A stretch of 6,322 nucleotides of DNA from Calditrichia bacterium. GTDB taxonomy: Bacteria; Calditrichota; Calditrichia; RBG-13-44-9. Location of the stretch: assembly GCA_026991005.1 (NCBI GenBank), contig JALXCH010000253.1:1-6322 (forward strand), given 5' to 3'. Below the pieces are notes generated by a model that ran no database searches, was not told the DNA's origin, and saw only the letters and a list, made by a program, of their open reading frames with translations. Made by a program: the position numbers and the translations under genes. Shown in pieces: positions 1 to 5,423 of the stretch. Position 1 is the first letter of the stretch, and each line of letters starts with the position of its first letter.

Positions 1-1018
1 GATTTACAAACAGGAGGGTAATGGTTGTGAGGATGACCAAACTGGCCCAGGGAATGTTTCGAGTCCGTTCCCGGAAGGAGAAAATTTTAGGGAGGTTTCT
101 CTCCTGTGCCATCACCATGGCGAGGCGAGAAGTTCCGAATAAAGTGGCGTTGATGGCAGAGGCGGTGGAGAGCAATGCTCCCAATCCGATGAGGGTAAAA
201 CCAGCCTGGCCCAGAAACGGGCGAGCAGCTTCTGCCAGGGCATACTCTCTGGCTTTAGCAATCAGATGGGGGGTTAAATTTCCAATCGCGACGGTTGCCA
301 CCATGATATAAATGGTCAGGGTCACAATAATAGAAATCATCAAACTGCGGGGTAAATCTCGAATGGGATTTTTCATTTCATTTACTGTGTTGGGGATTAA
401 TTCAAACCCTTCGTAGGCGACGAAAATCAAAGCCGCGCCCATCAGAACCCCTCCAATGGGTTTATCGAAAATGGGGAACATATTTCGCTGTTTTACAAAA
501 AAGATTCCAATTCCCGTGAAGAGCAACAGAATAATCACTTTGGTAATCACAATAAGCACTTCTGTCTCTCCGGCTGCCCGGATGCCGTACAAATTAATTC
601 CTAAAAAAAGAAGTAAAATAAAACTTCCCAGAAAATGTTGCATGGCGTGGGATTGCACTTCCGGTAATCCAGCCATGGCTGCACCATACACTCCAAACGT
701 ATAGGCGTACAGGGCCATGGTACCAATATAACCCACCAGAAGCGTCCACCCCCCAATCGCTGCAATATTGGGGTTTTTAACGCTTTTTTCCATATAAGTG
801 AAACTGCCCCCATCCGAGCGAAATGCCAGGCCCAGTTTTGCATAAGAGTACCCCGTCAAAAGAGCAATGAATCCGCCTATGGCAAATGCCAGAGGAGCAG
901 CATGACCGGCCATCCCGACGGAAAGTCCCAAAACCGAAAATATTCCTCCTCCCACCATTCCACCTACTCCCATTGCCACCAATTCTTTAAGACCTAATTT
1001 TTCTTCTGGTTTCTCCAT
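1..1018 (-). CDS. APC-superfamily amino acid permease (3' end cut by window)
   Basis: Inner-membrane secondary transporter of the amino acid-polyamine-organocation superfamily (PotE/YhdG-like), which takes up or exchanges amino acids or amines. The frame stays open for 339 codons from ATG at 1018 to the window edge, so the C-terminus lies outside. TM1 carries the glycine-rich substrate-binding motif GVGGMVGGGIF (residues 17-27). The broken TM6 motif is FVAYEGFELIPN (199-210), followed by the typical loop EMKNPIRDLPRSL (214-226). The loop SRLAMVMAQERNLP (297-310) is also characteristic. Eight or nine hydrophobic segments are visible of the usual 12. The start is supported by AGGGAA (1029-1024), 5 nt upstream, and by the short charged N-terminus MEKPEEKLGLKE. 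The gene follows the BON gene on the same strand but is separated by a terminator, so it is probably transcribed alone. The substrate cannot be read from sequence. Confidence 0.93.
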   Translation of the reverse strand, partial: MEKPEEKLGLKELVAMGVGGMVGGGIFSVLGLSVGMAGHAAPLAFAIGGFIALLTGYSYAKLGLAFRSDGGSFTYMEKSVKNPNIAAIGGWTLLVGYIGTMALYAYTFGVYGAAMAGLPEVQSHAMQHFLGSFILLLFLGINLYGIRAAGETEVLIVITKVIILLLFTGIGIFFVKQRNMFPIFDKPIGGVLMGAALIFVAYEGFELIPNTVNEMKNPIRDLPRSLMISIIVTLTIYIMVATVAIGNLTPHLIAKAREYALAEAARPFLGQAGFTLIGLGALLSTASAINATLFGTSRLAMVMAQERNLPKIFSFRERTRNIPWASLVILTTITLLFVN

Positions 1019-1047
1019 AAATTTTCCCTGTGTTTAAATGATTTTAC

Positions 1048-1087
1048 GGTAATTCAGGAAATGTAAAAATCACACTTTCAGATTACC
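1048..1087. repeat. 6-bp inverted repeat in the permease leader
   Basis: GGTAAT (1048-1053) and ATTACC (1082-1087) are perfectly complementary across 28 nt. In the permease transcript the 5' arm coincides with the predicted P1 start and with the stop of the short leader ORF. No T-tract follows, so it is not a terminator. It could fold the 5' end of the leader or be chance. Confidence 0.3.
1050..1061 (+). repeat. TAATTCAGGAAA repeat, copy 1
   Basis: A 12-base word found exactly three times in the window, always outside genes. This copy is in the permease leader, on the strand opposite to transcription. Confidence 0.4.
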
Positions 1088-1139
1088 AATTATAAATCAC
1101 CCACGAGATATTCAATGATTTTGTGCCGCTTTTTCGCAA
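1083..1139 (-). CDS. Possible 18-codon leader ORF upstream of the permease
   Basis: A perfect GGAGG (1148-1144) precedes a TTG codon (1139-1137) by 4 nt. The frame reads MRKSGTKSLNISWVIYNW and then TAA. Two of the 18 residues are Trp, one of them next to the stop codon. The ORF lies downstream of the distal TATAAT box and overlaps the proximal one. Support is limited to the ribosome site and position. The spacer is short, the start is TTG, and an 18-codon frame is easily found by chance. It is listed as a possibility, not an established gene. Confidence 0.15.
   Translation of the reverse strand: MRKSGTKSLNISWVIYNW
1089..1115 (-). promoter_or_regulatory. Candidate sigma70-type promoter P1 for the permease
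   Basis: On the minus strand a perfect -10 hexamer TATAAT (1094-1089) lies 15 bp downstream of TTGAAT (1115-1110). The predicted transcript start near 1082 gives a leader of about 64 nt before the permease ATG. The spacer is short, and the host's promoter consensus is unknown. Confidence 0.4.
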
Positions 1140-1188
1140 AATTCCTCCGAATGTCAAAATTGAACCAACGGTTGCTTTTCCCGATTGT

Positions 1189-1194
1189 ATTATA
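1189..1194 (-). promoter_or_regulatory. Second TATAAT box upstream of the permease (possible P2)
   Basis: A second perfect TATAAT on the minus strand lies exactly 100 bp upstream of the first. The -35 position (TTTTAA at 17 bp) is poor. An AT-rich inverted-repeat cluster lies just upstream and could act as an UP-like element or an activator site. If used, it would give a leader of about 165 nt that includes the short ORF at 1139-1083. Confidence 0.25.
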
Positions 1195-1206
1195 GTTCCA
1201 TTTTAA

Positions 1207-1307
1207 AGAGATTAAAATCACAAATTGAAAATTTTAATCATCCTCTCTTTTCTATTTCAATCCTTTTTATAGGAAATTTTAATCTCTAAAAATGAGTTGA
1301 AATAGAA
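1207..1307. repeat. Cluster of overlapping AT-rich inverted repeats
   Basis: Three perfect inverted repeats overlap. A 12-bp pair is AGAGATTAAAAT (1207-1218) with ATTTTAATCTCT (1276-1287). A 9-bp pair shares the first arm: GATTAAAAT (1210-1218) with ATTTTAATC (1231-1239). An 11-bp pair is TTCTATTTCAA (1250-1260, counting its first T) with TTGAAATAGAA (1297-1307). The first two are mutually exclusive as RNA folds. The 30 bp at 1254-1283, read on the minus strand, begin ATTAAAAT and end GATTGAAAT with a small internal dyad, which resembles some CRISPR repeats. It occurs once, so it is not an array. It lies between a terminator and a promoter. Confidence 0.6.
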
Positions 1308-1350
1308 TGCAAAATACAGCCATTTCCCAATTTTCCCTAATTTTGGCAGA

Positions 1351-1389
1351 ATAAAAAATCTGGGATTCTGTTAAAAAGAACCCCAGATT
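1351..1389 (-). terminator. Intrinsic terminator after the BON-domain gene
   Basis: The minus-strand transcript forms a 13-bp stem. AATCTGGGGTTCT (1389-1377) pairs with AGAATCCCAGATT (1369-1357) through one G-U pair, with a 7-nt loop. The end of the 3' arm runs into a six-base U tract (1358-1353). The plus-strand side has no T tract, so it works in one direction. It ends the doxX-yfdX-BON strand about 65 nt after the BON stop and separates it from the permease. Confidence 0.88.
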
Positions 1390-1453
1390 GGTGGTAACTA
1401 ATTCATTTCCGGGAAAGGAAAGTCCGGAGAATGCAAAAGGGGTTTCTCCTGAT

Positions 1454-2182
1454 TTATTCCTCCAGAGGAACTACCTGCAAATGATTAATGACCTGACGAA
1501 TTCCCCGGATGCGCAATAACTGTTTTGTAATCTCCTCTTTTGCCCACAAGGTAGAGCAGTTTCCTTCCAGAGTAACCACCCCATTTTTAATGGTAAAATG
1601 GATGGATTTTTCCAGCGGAAATTGGTGTTTTAATAATTCCCGAACGATTGTGGTTAAATTCTGGTCGCTAATGGCTTCTTTTGGGGGCAAAACGCGAATT
1701 TGATTGACAACGCCCCGTACTCCTTTTTGCCAGCTGGCGATAGTCGCTGCAATTTCTTTCTCTCGCAGGAAACTTACCTCTCCGCTTAAAAAGACAATTC
1801 CATTATTAACTTTTATCTTAATCCGATCTGGTTCTAAAATAGATTCGTTAACGTTCAGCTCCTTTCGAATGTTAACAGCAATCATATCGTCCGGTAAAGT
1901 AGGAGTATCCACCACAACGTTATTTTGAATTGCTTTGACTCCTGGAACTCTGGCTGCTATGGAAAAAATACGGAGTTTGTCGTAAAGAGTATGCACCCGA
2001 CCTTCGATTTTAATTTTACCATTTCCCATATCGGTTATAGCAAAATCTTCGAGATAATAATTTAAAATAGCGGATTTGACGCGATCGGCCAGAGGGGTGG
2101 ATTTTTCTGCTCCATAATTCACGGAAAAGGACAGCAAGTTAAAGGTGAGCACGAAAACCACCAGTGCAGAAAAATAACTCAA
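1454..2182 (-). CDS. Exported protein with three BON domains (OsmY-like)
   Basis: Predicted periplasmic or envelope-attached protein of 242 aa. After a hydrophobic signal segment (residues 5-23, ending near YGA) come three BON repeats at about 30-92, 97-165 and 174-238. Each has the family pattern of a helix, then 'hxhxxGxVxLxGxV', a helix, and 'VxGVxxVxNxhxV': GKIKIEGRV (55-63) with VPGVKAIQNNVVV, NGIVFLSGEV (127-136) with VRGVVNQIRVL, NGVVTLEGNC (200-209) with IRGIRQVINHLQV. BON domains are known in osmotic-shock proteins (OsmY) and are thought to contact phospholipids. OsmY has two, so three is unusual. The listed start is TTG. An ATT at 2191 sits 6 nt after GAGGAG and would add ISR, giving the signal peptide a positive charge. 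No in-frame ATG exists. It follows the YfdX gene by 97 bp and is probably co-transcribed. Confidence 0.88.
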   Translation of the reverse strand: MSYFSALVVFVLTFNLLSFSVNYGAEKSTPLADRVKSAILNYYLEDFAITDMGNGKIKIEGRVHTLYDKLRIFSIAARVPGVKAIQNNVVVDTPTLPDDMIAVNIRKELNVNESILEPDRIKIKVNNGIVFLSGEVSFLREKEIAATIASWQKGVRGVVNQIRVLPPKEAISDQNLTTIVRELLKHQFPLEKSIHFTIKNGVVTLEGNCSTLWAKEEITKQLLRIRGIRQVINHLQVVPLEE

Positions 2183-2280
2183 CCTGCTAATTTTAGACTC
2201 CTCTTTATTTGTGCAGTTAACATTTTTTCATGTTCTTTTCAAAGCAATTTATTTGAAACCATCTGCACTTCCTGATAATT

Positions 2281-3246
2281 TTAGGAAACTTTAGAAAATC
2301 CTTTCTTAAACAGATGGATGTTCTTTTTCAATTTTTCAAATAAAGAGGCCGTTTTCTCTCCTTTCTCTAATTCGTCTTGCAAGCTGCGCAGATCGTCTAT
2401 TAGTTGCTGATATTCCCTCGAGTTCATTGAATATCCCAGCAGTTGAGCAATTTCCAGTTGACGTCTGGCATTTTTTATCATGTGAAGAGCGACGTCACGC
2501 GAAGAGTCGGCAACAGTAGAAGCTCCCTGTGCCAGTGCTTCGGCAATGATTACCGGAAGGGGAATGGCGTTTTCCTCAATTTCCAGCGTGGAAAGGGAAT
2601 GGCTTAACACCTGCATGGCCATATCGGGTTTACCTTTTTTGATTAAAGCCCGGGCATTGCGAAGCGAATTAAGAAATGGTGTCATCGGTAAGTACACGGT
2701 CGTTATCCGGATTTCGCTCACCAGATTATCCAGAATCCGACGGGCTTGCTGGAGTTGACCATTATCTACAAGTTCCTTTACTTTTTCCCGCAACACTTTT
2801 ATGGTATCCGGGCCACTGGCCAGATTAATAACCTCGACCGAGGCATCGACCGGAAGTTGTTTGAATTCGGGATAATTTACCAGAAGACGTTCCAGTTTCT
2901 TTTTAGCTTGAGTTAACAATTTAAGAGCTTTGGCAGTGTTTTTTAGTTGAAGAGCTTCAAGTGCCTGCCCGGTTTCCTGAATAACCTGGACGGCTTCCAG
3001 TACTCGCCGAGAACGAAATGCCGTTCTTTCCCGATTAAGCTCTTCTGTAATTCTATTTTGTAAATTTTGAGAAGAAATACCAGTAGTGTCTGGTAAAATT
3101 CCCCGGTTATGTTCTTTTAATCCCAGAATGGTTTGAGATGAATCGTGGGGCGTTAAATTAGATTTTCCGGAATTGGGATGTGAACAACTAATAAACATGA
3201 AAATTAACAGCGATAAAAAGAAACCAATCAATTTTGTTACCCGCAT
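2281..3246 (-). CDS. YfdX-family lipoprotein
   Basis: Predicted lipid-anchored envelope protein of 321 aa. The N-terminus MRVTKLIG is followed by a hydrophobic stretch and a lipobox-like FISC with Cys21; position -3 is Phe, so the match is imperfect. A Ser/Asn/Pro-rich linker (about 22-60) leads to an all-helical region at about 80-290 that I recognise as YfdX-like: repeated helical hairpins (ALEALQLKNTAKALKLLTQA), LPVDASVEVINL (131-142), ARRILDNLVSEIRITTVYLP (168-187) and ENAIPLPVIIAEAL (225-238). E. coli YfdX is a periplasmic protein of about 210 aa in the EvgA acid/drug-resistance regulon, with reported chaperone-like behaviour. This copy is longer at both ends, with a Lys-rich C-terminal helix (about 283-321). 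The start is firm: AAGGAGG 8 nt before ATG. Downstream on the same strand is the BON gene; upstream is doxX. Confidence 0.87.
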   Translation of the reverse strand: MRVTKLIGFFLSLLIFMFISCSHPNSGKSNLTPHDSSQTILGLKEHNRGILPDTTGISSQNLQNRITEELNRERTAFRSRRVLEAVQVIQETGQALEALQLKNTAKALKLLTQAKKKLERLLVNYPEFKQLPVDASVEVINLASGPDTIKVLREKVKELVDNGQLQQARRILDNLVSEIRITTVYLPMTPFLNSLRNARALIKKGKPDMAMQVLSHSLSTLEIEENAIPLPVIIAEALAQGASTVADSSRDVALHMIKNARRQLEIAQLLGYSMNSREYQQLIDDLRSLQDELEKGEKTASLFEKLKKNIHLFKKGFSKVS

Positions 3247-3252
3247 GGTAAT

Positions 3253-3259
3253 TGCCTCC
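3253..3259 (-). promoter_or_regulatory. Strong ribosome binding site of the YfdX gene
   Basis: The minus strand reads AAAAAGGAGG then CAATTACC and ATG. This is a near-complete anti-16S complement with 8-nt spacing and fixes the start at 3246. It is the strongest Shine-Dalgarno on this strand and suggests high translation. Confidence 0.75.
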
Positions 3260-3271
3260 TTTTTTGCTTTC

Positions 3272-3286
3272 TTACAAGTGTTGTAA
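3272..3286. promoter_or_regulatory. 15-bp palindrome upstream of the YfdX gene (candidate operator)
   Basis: TTACAA-GTG-TTGTAA is a perfect 6-bp inverted repeat around 3 nt, starting 26 bp upstream of the YfdX ATG and just beyond its Shine-Dalgarno. The size and symmetry suit a dimeric regulator, or a small leader hairpin. No clear promoter could be placed around it. Confidence 0.35.
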
Positions 3287-3451
3287 AATGGAAATCCAGA
3301 AAAGATTCATAAAAAATAATTTTTTGATGAGGTTTTGATGGAAAGGGGGAAAAGGTGTAATGGAAAAGGGATTGTCTGTGTTTAAAAAGAGATTGTGCTA
3401 AAACATGGACCCCCGAAAGGTTGCGAGTTCGCCATATGAGTTTAAAGGAAG

Positions 3452-3904
3452 TTATGCGTTTTCTTTTCGAGAAAGAATAAAGTCCAGCGAGAATTTACCC
3501 CCGCCCATTTGCTGCACGAAAAGGAGTCCTCCTAAAATAGCCATGTCTTTCATGAACTGCATCTGGCGCAGAGCATCGGAGAAGTCCATATTGAATACAA
3601 GGTTGGCGGCAATTAAAAATCCGATGAGCGCCACAGCTGTGGAGCGAGTCCGGTATCCCAGCAATAACGACACACCACCGCCGATTTCGATGAGAATAGC
3701 AAACATGAGAGCCAATCCCGCCAGCGGAATATGATGCTGCTCCAGGTTGTACACCATAATTTTAAAATTTCCGATTTGTTTTATTCCCGAAACAACAAAA
3801 ATAATGGAAATGAGGAATCGTCCAAACAACAGGATATAGGGATTAAAATCGCTGGAACCATTAAAAGATTTGCCCGATTTTGTGAAAGACTTTTTAGAAC
3901 TCAT
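3452..3904 (-). CDS. DoxX-family inner-membrane protein
   Basis: Small integral membrane protein of 150 aa with the four-helix DoxX fold. Hydrophobic segments lie at about 24-43, 60-84, 87-105 and 119-135. Family marks are LLFGRFLISIIFVVSGIKQI (25-44), MFAILIEIGGGVSLLLGYRT (67-86) and NMDFSDALRQMQFMKDMAIL (105-124). DoxX proteins include a subunit of archaeal thiosulfate:quinone oxidoreductase and bacterial members tied to oxidative or membrane stress; most have no known reaction. The N-terminus is Ser/Lys-rich and cytosolic-looking. I chose ATG at 3904 because AGGTGA sits 5 nt upstream. A GTG at 3913 would add three residues but overlaps that ribosome site. It is the first gene of the minus-strand DoxX-YfdX-BON series and divergent from the beta-barrel gene. 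Confidence 0.88.
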   Translation of the reverse strand: MSSKKSFTKSGKSFNGSSDFNPYILLFGRFLISIIFVVSGIKQIGNFKIMVYNLEQHHIPLAGLALMFAILIEIGGGVSLLLGYRTRSTAVALIGFLIAANLVFNMDFSDALRQMQFMKDMAILGGLLFVQQMGGGKFSLDFILSRKENA

Positions 3905-4014
3905 GGATCTCACCTGTCATGTTTTGTGTACAAAATTGCTCAAAAATAAGCCTCTCCCTCCCAATTCCCAACTAAAACTTTAAATTTGACGTCGAACACA
4001 TTTTATTTGGTTCC

Positions 4015-4037
4015 TGTAAAATATCTTGATTTTTACA
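4015..4037. promoter_or_regulatory. TGTAAAA-N9-TTTTACA palindrome in the divergent doxX/barrel region
   Basis: A perfect 7-bp inverted repeat with a 9-bp centre lies in the 202-bp region between divergent genes. Its right arm overlaps a possible -35 of the barrel gene, so a bound regulator could affect both directions. It shares TTACA/TGTAA half-sites with the palindrome upstream of the YfdX gene. No regulator can be named. Confidence 0.35.
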
Positions 4038-4058
4038 ATTTTTGTTTTAAGTTATTAG
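4032..4058 (+). promoter_or_regulatory. Weak candidate promoter of the beta-barrel gene
   Basis: TTTACA (4032-4037), 15 bp, then TATTAG (4053-4058) gives a moderate match to a sigma70 promoter, about 50 bp upstream of ATG. The spacer is short. The host may use a different consensus (for example the Bacteroidota TTTG/TAnnTTTG type), which I did not find clearly here. Confidence 0.25.
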
Positions 4059-4062
4059 TGAA

Positions 4063-4087
4063 AGAAGGAGTTAACGTGCGAAAATAA
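4063..4087 (+). other. Three-codon ORF with strong Shine-Dalgarno in the barrel leader
   Basis: AGAAGGAG (4063-4070) is followed after 5 nt by GTG CGA AAA TAA (4076-4087), a complete Met-Arg-Lys-stop frame ending 19 nt before the barrel ATG. It is out of frame with the barrel gene. The ribosome site is at least as good as the gene's own. It may prime ribosomes for the downstream start, or be a remnant of a former start site. Confidence 0.35.
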
Positions 4088-4096
4088 TTCAGGAAA
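4085..4096 (+). repeat. TAATTCAGGAAA repeat, copy 2
   Basis: This copy starts with the stop codon of the three-codon leader ORF and runs into the Shine-Dalgarno hairpin of the barrel gene. Confidence 0.4.
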
Positions 4097-4106
4097 GGAG
4101 CTTTCC
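4092..4106 (+). promoter_or_regulatory. Hairpin containing the Shine-Dalgarno of the barrel gene
   Basis: GGAAAG-GAG-CTTTCC is a perfect 6-bp stem with a 3-nt loop, ending at the base directly before ATG (4107). The Shine-Dalgarno AAAGGAG lies in the 5' arm and loop, so folding would compete with 30S binding. The tight loop makes it marginally stable, as expected of a tunable or temperature-sensitive switch. Confidence 0.45.
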
Positions 4107-5411
4107 ATGAGGTATTCGATCGTCTGGATTTTGTTGGTGTTTCTTTCCATGGGATTCGTGTTAGCGCAGGATTTTCAGGATCCGTTTCGGGAACCGGATC
4201 AGAATTCCATGTTAGGTGGTCTGGGTATGACCTGGATTGATGGGAAAAGTTACACCACGATTACGCTGGCACCCGAAATTGCTTTCGGGAAGTTTGGGGC
4301 AGGCTTATTTGTCCAGTTGTTAATGGATAATAACAACAGTTTTAAGCTGCGTACGGATGAATACAAGGGCGTTGGCGGTGTGCTGCGCATGTTCCGCTAT
4401 GTCCGGTACGGCCACAAGTACGATCCCTTCTATGCCCGGGTAGGAACGCTGGATGCTTATTCTCTGGGAAACGGTTTCCTGATGTGGAATTACAACAGTG
4501 CTTCTAACTACGACAAGCGTAAGATTGGTCTGGCGCTGGATGTGGATATGGGTGTGCTGGGATTCGAGACCATGACCAATAATCTTGCCCGGCTGGAATT
4601 AATTGGAGCCAATCTTTACTTCCGTCCCATTCGCCTGTTGAATCCCGAAATGCCTGTGCTCCGGAATTTGCGGGTGTACGGCACCTACATTCTGGATCAC
4701 GATTTACCATCCTGGGAAACGCCCGGCGAGAAGAAAGATCTGATGGCGTACGGCGGCGGAGTGGATTTGCGCTGGTTGAATCTGGCCGTAGTGTACTCCA
4801 CCATTTACTGGGATTATGGTAAATTTGTTGATTTTGGTTCCGGGAATTCTCTGGGAATTAACCTGATTTTCCCGGATTTTATCGGAATCTTTGGTCTGGC
4901 GGCCAAATTCGAAAAACGCTTCCTGGGCGAGCAGTTCCAGCCCAACTTTTTTGGTCCCATGTACGATTTACACCGCGAGTTAGACCCCTTCGAATATCCC
5001 TACGACAGCAACATCAATCTGCTGAAAAATGCTCCTAAAACAGAAGGATATTTTGGAGAACTGGTGGGGCATATTATTCATAAGGTGCGCCTTGTCGGAA
5101 ATTATCAACGCTTGAATGGCATTAAATACAGCGGTCGCCTCCATCTGGAAGCCAAAGCACCGGATTTAATTCCCCGCATTGTTTTAATGGGATATTATGA
5201 CAAAGTAGGCATCGAAACATTTACCGATTTCCGTACCCTGGATAATCGCTCCATTGCCTTGCTGGATGTGGGGTATCGCATCAATCGGTTTATGGTGCTT
5301 TCCATGGTGTACCGCTGGTACTGGGTTAAAAACGAATTACCGGATGGCACAACCGAGTATAAACCTGTGGAACGGGTAGAACCTCGATTATCCTTTAGCT
5401 GGACTTTCTAA
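4107..5411 (+). CDS. Outer-membrane beta-barrel protein, family not identified
   Basis: Predicted outer-membrane protein of 434 aa. A Sec signal peptide (MRYSIVWILLVFLSMGFVLA, cleavage probably after residue 20 before QDF) precedes a mature chain rich in alternating hydrophobic and polar strands with many Gly, Tyr, Trp and Phe residues. Examples are SYTTITLAPEIAFGKFGAGL (48-67), LNLAVVYSTIYWDYGKF and FMVLSMVYRWYWV. The last residues, LSFSWTF, form the C-terminal strand ending in Phe that is recognised by the BAM machinery. I see no plug domain, TonB box, OmpA-like or peptidase motif. A porin- or transporter-like barrel of roughly 16-18 strands is likely, but the function is unknown. The start is firm: GGAG 6 nt upstream, within a hairpin. 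It is divergent from doxX and followed by a terminator. Confidence 0.82.
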   Translation: MRYSIVWILLVFLSMGFVLAQDFQDPFREPDQNSMLGGLGMTWIDGKSYTTITLAPEIAFGKFGAGLFVQLLMDNNNSFKLRTDEYKGVGGVLRMFRYVRYGHKYDPFYARVGTLDAYSLGNGFLMWNYNSASNYDKRKIGLALDVDMGVLGFETMTNNLARLELIGANLYFRPIRLLNPEMPVLRNLRVYGTYILDHDLPSWETPGEKKDLMAYGGGVDLRWLNLAVVYSTIYWDYGKFVDFGSGNSLGINLIFPDFIGIFGLAAKFEKRFLGEQFQPNFFGPMYDLHRELDPFEYPYDSNINLLKNAPKTEGYFGELVGHIIHKVRLVGNYQRLNGIKYSGRLHLEAKAPDLIPRIVLMGYYDKVGIETFTDFRTLDNRSIALLDVGYRINRFMVLSMVYRWYWVKNELPDGTTEYKPVERVEPRLSFSWTF

Positions 5412-5423
5412 TTTTAAAAGGAA

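Larger units (their letters stand above)
1019..1453. other. 435-bp intergenic region between the BON gene and the permease
   Basis: No convincing full gene lies here. From the BON side it holds a minor hairpin region near 1404-1432 (imperfect, around CCGG arms), the BON terminator (1389-1351), an AT-rich inverted-repeat cluster (1207-1307), and two TATAAT boxes with the short ORF and leader hairpin described separately. All recognisable signals point towards minus-strand transcription. Confidence 0.6.
3247..3451. other. 205-bp spacer between doxX and the YfdX gene
   Basis: No gene is supported here. On the minus strand it is pyrimidine-rich (CTCTTTTT, CCCTTTTCC, CCTTTTCCCCCTTTCC). It includes an A/T-only palindrome, AAAAAATTATTTTTT (about 3311-3325), and the TTACAA palindrome next to the YfdX ribosome site. 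I see no GC-rich stem followed by a T-run after doxX, so read-through into the YfdX gene is possible. An independent promoter could not be identified with confidence. Confidence 0.5.

Noticed and set aside
21..843. Open frames of 80-96 aa at 21-311 (+), 456-704 (+) and 601-843 (-)
   Set aside because: They lie in other frames of the permease gene, have no family features, and the permease frame is continuous and conserved in motif.
1254..1283. CRISPR repeat
   Set aside because: Only one repeat-like unit. The nearest related segment is offset by about 45 bp and diverges after 11-12 bases, with no regular spacers and no cas gene.
1504..1928. Plus-strand frames of 64 and 74 aa over the BON gene, and 70 aa at 2546-2758 over the YfdX gene
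   Set aside because: They are antisense shadows of well-supported genes, without ribosome sites or recognisable domains.
3311..3325. A/T-only palindrome AAAAAATTATTTTTT as a doxX terminator
   Set aside because: The stem has no G-C pair and would be too weak for intrinsic termination.
3360..3734. Plus-strand 13-codon frame at 3360-3401 and 109-aa frame at 3405-3734
   Set aside because: The first is a chance-length frame. The second is mostly antisense to doxX, and its composition follows from that gene.
4027..4037. FNR/CRP-type site (TTGTAAAAATCAA on the minus strand)
   Set aside because: It is 13 bp rather than the 14-bp TTGAT-N4-ATCAA layout and one half is a poor match.
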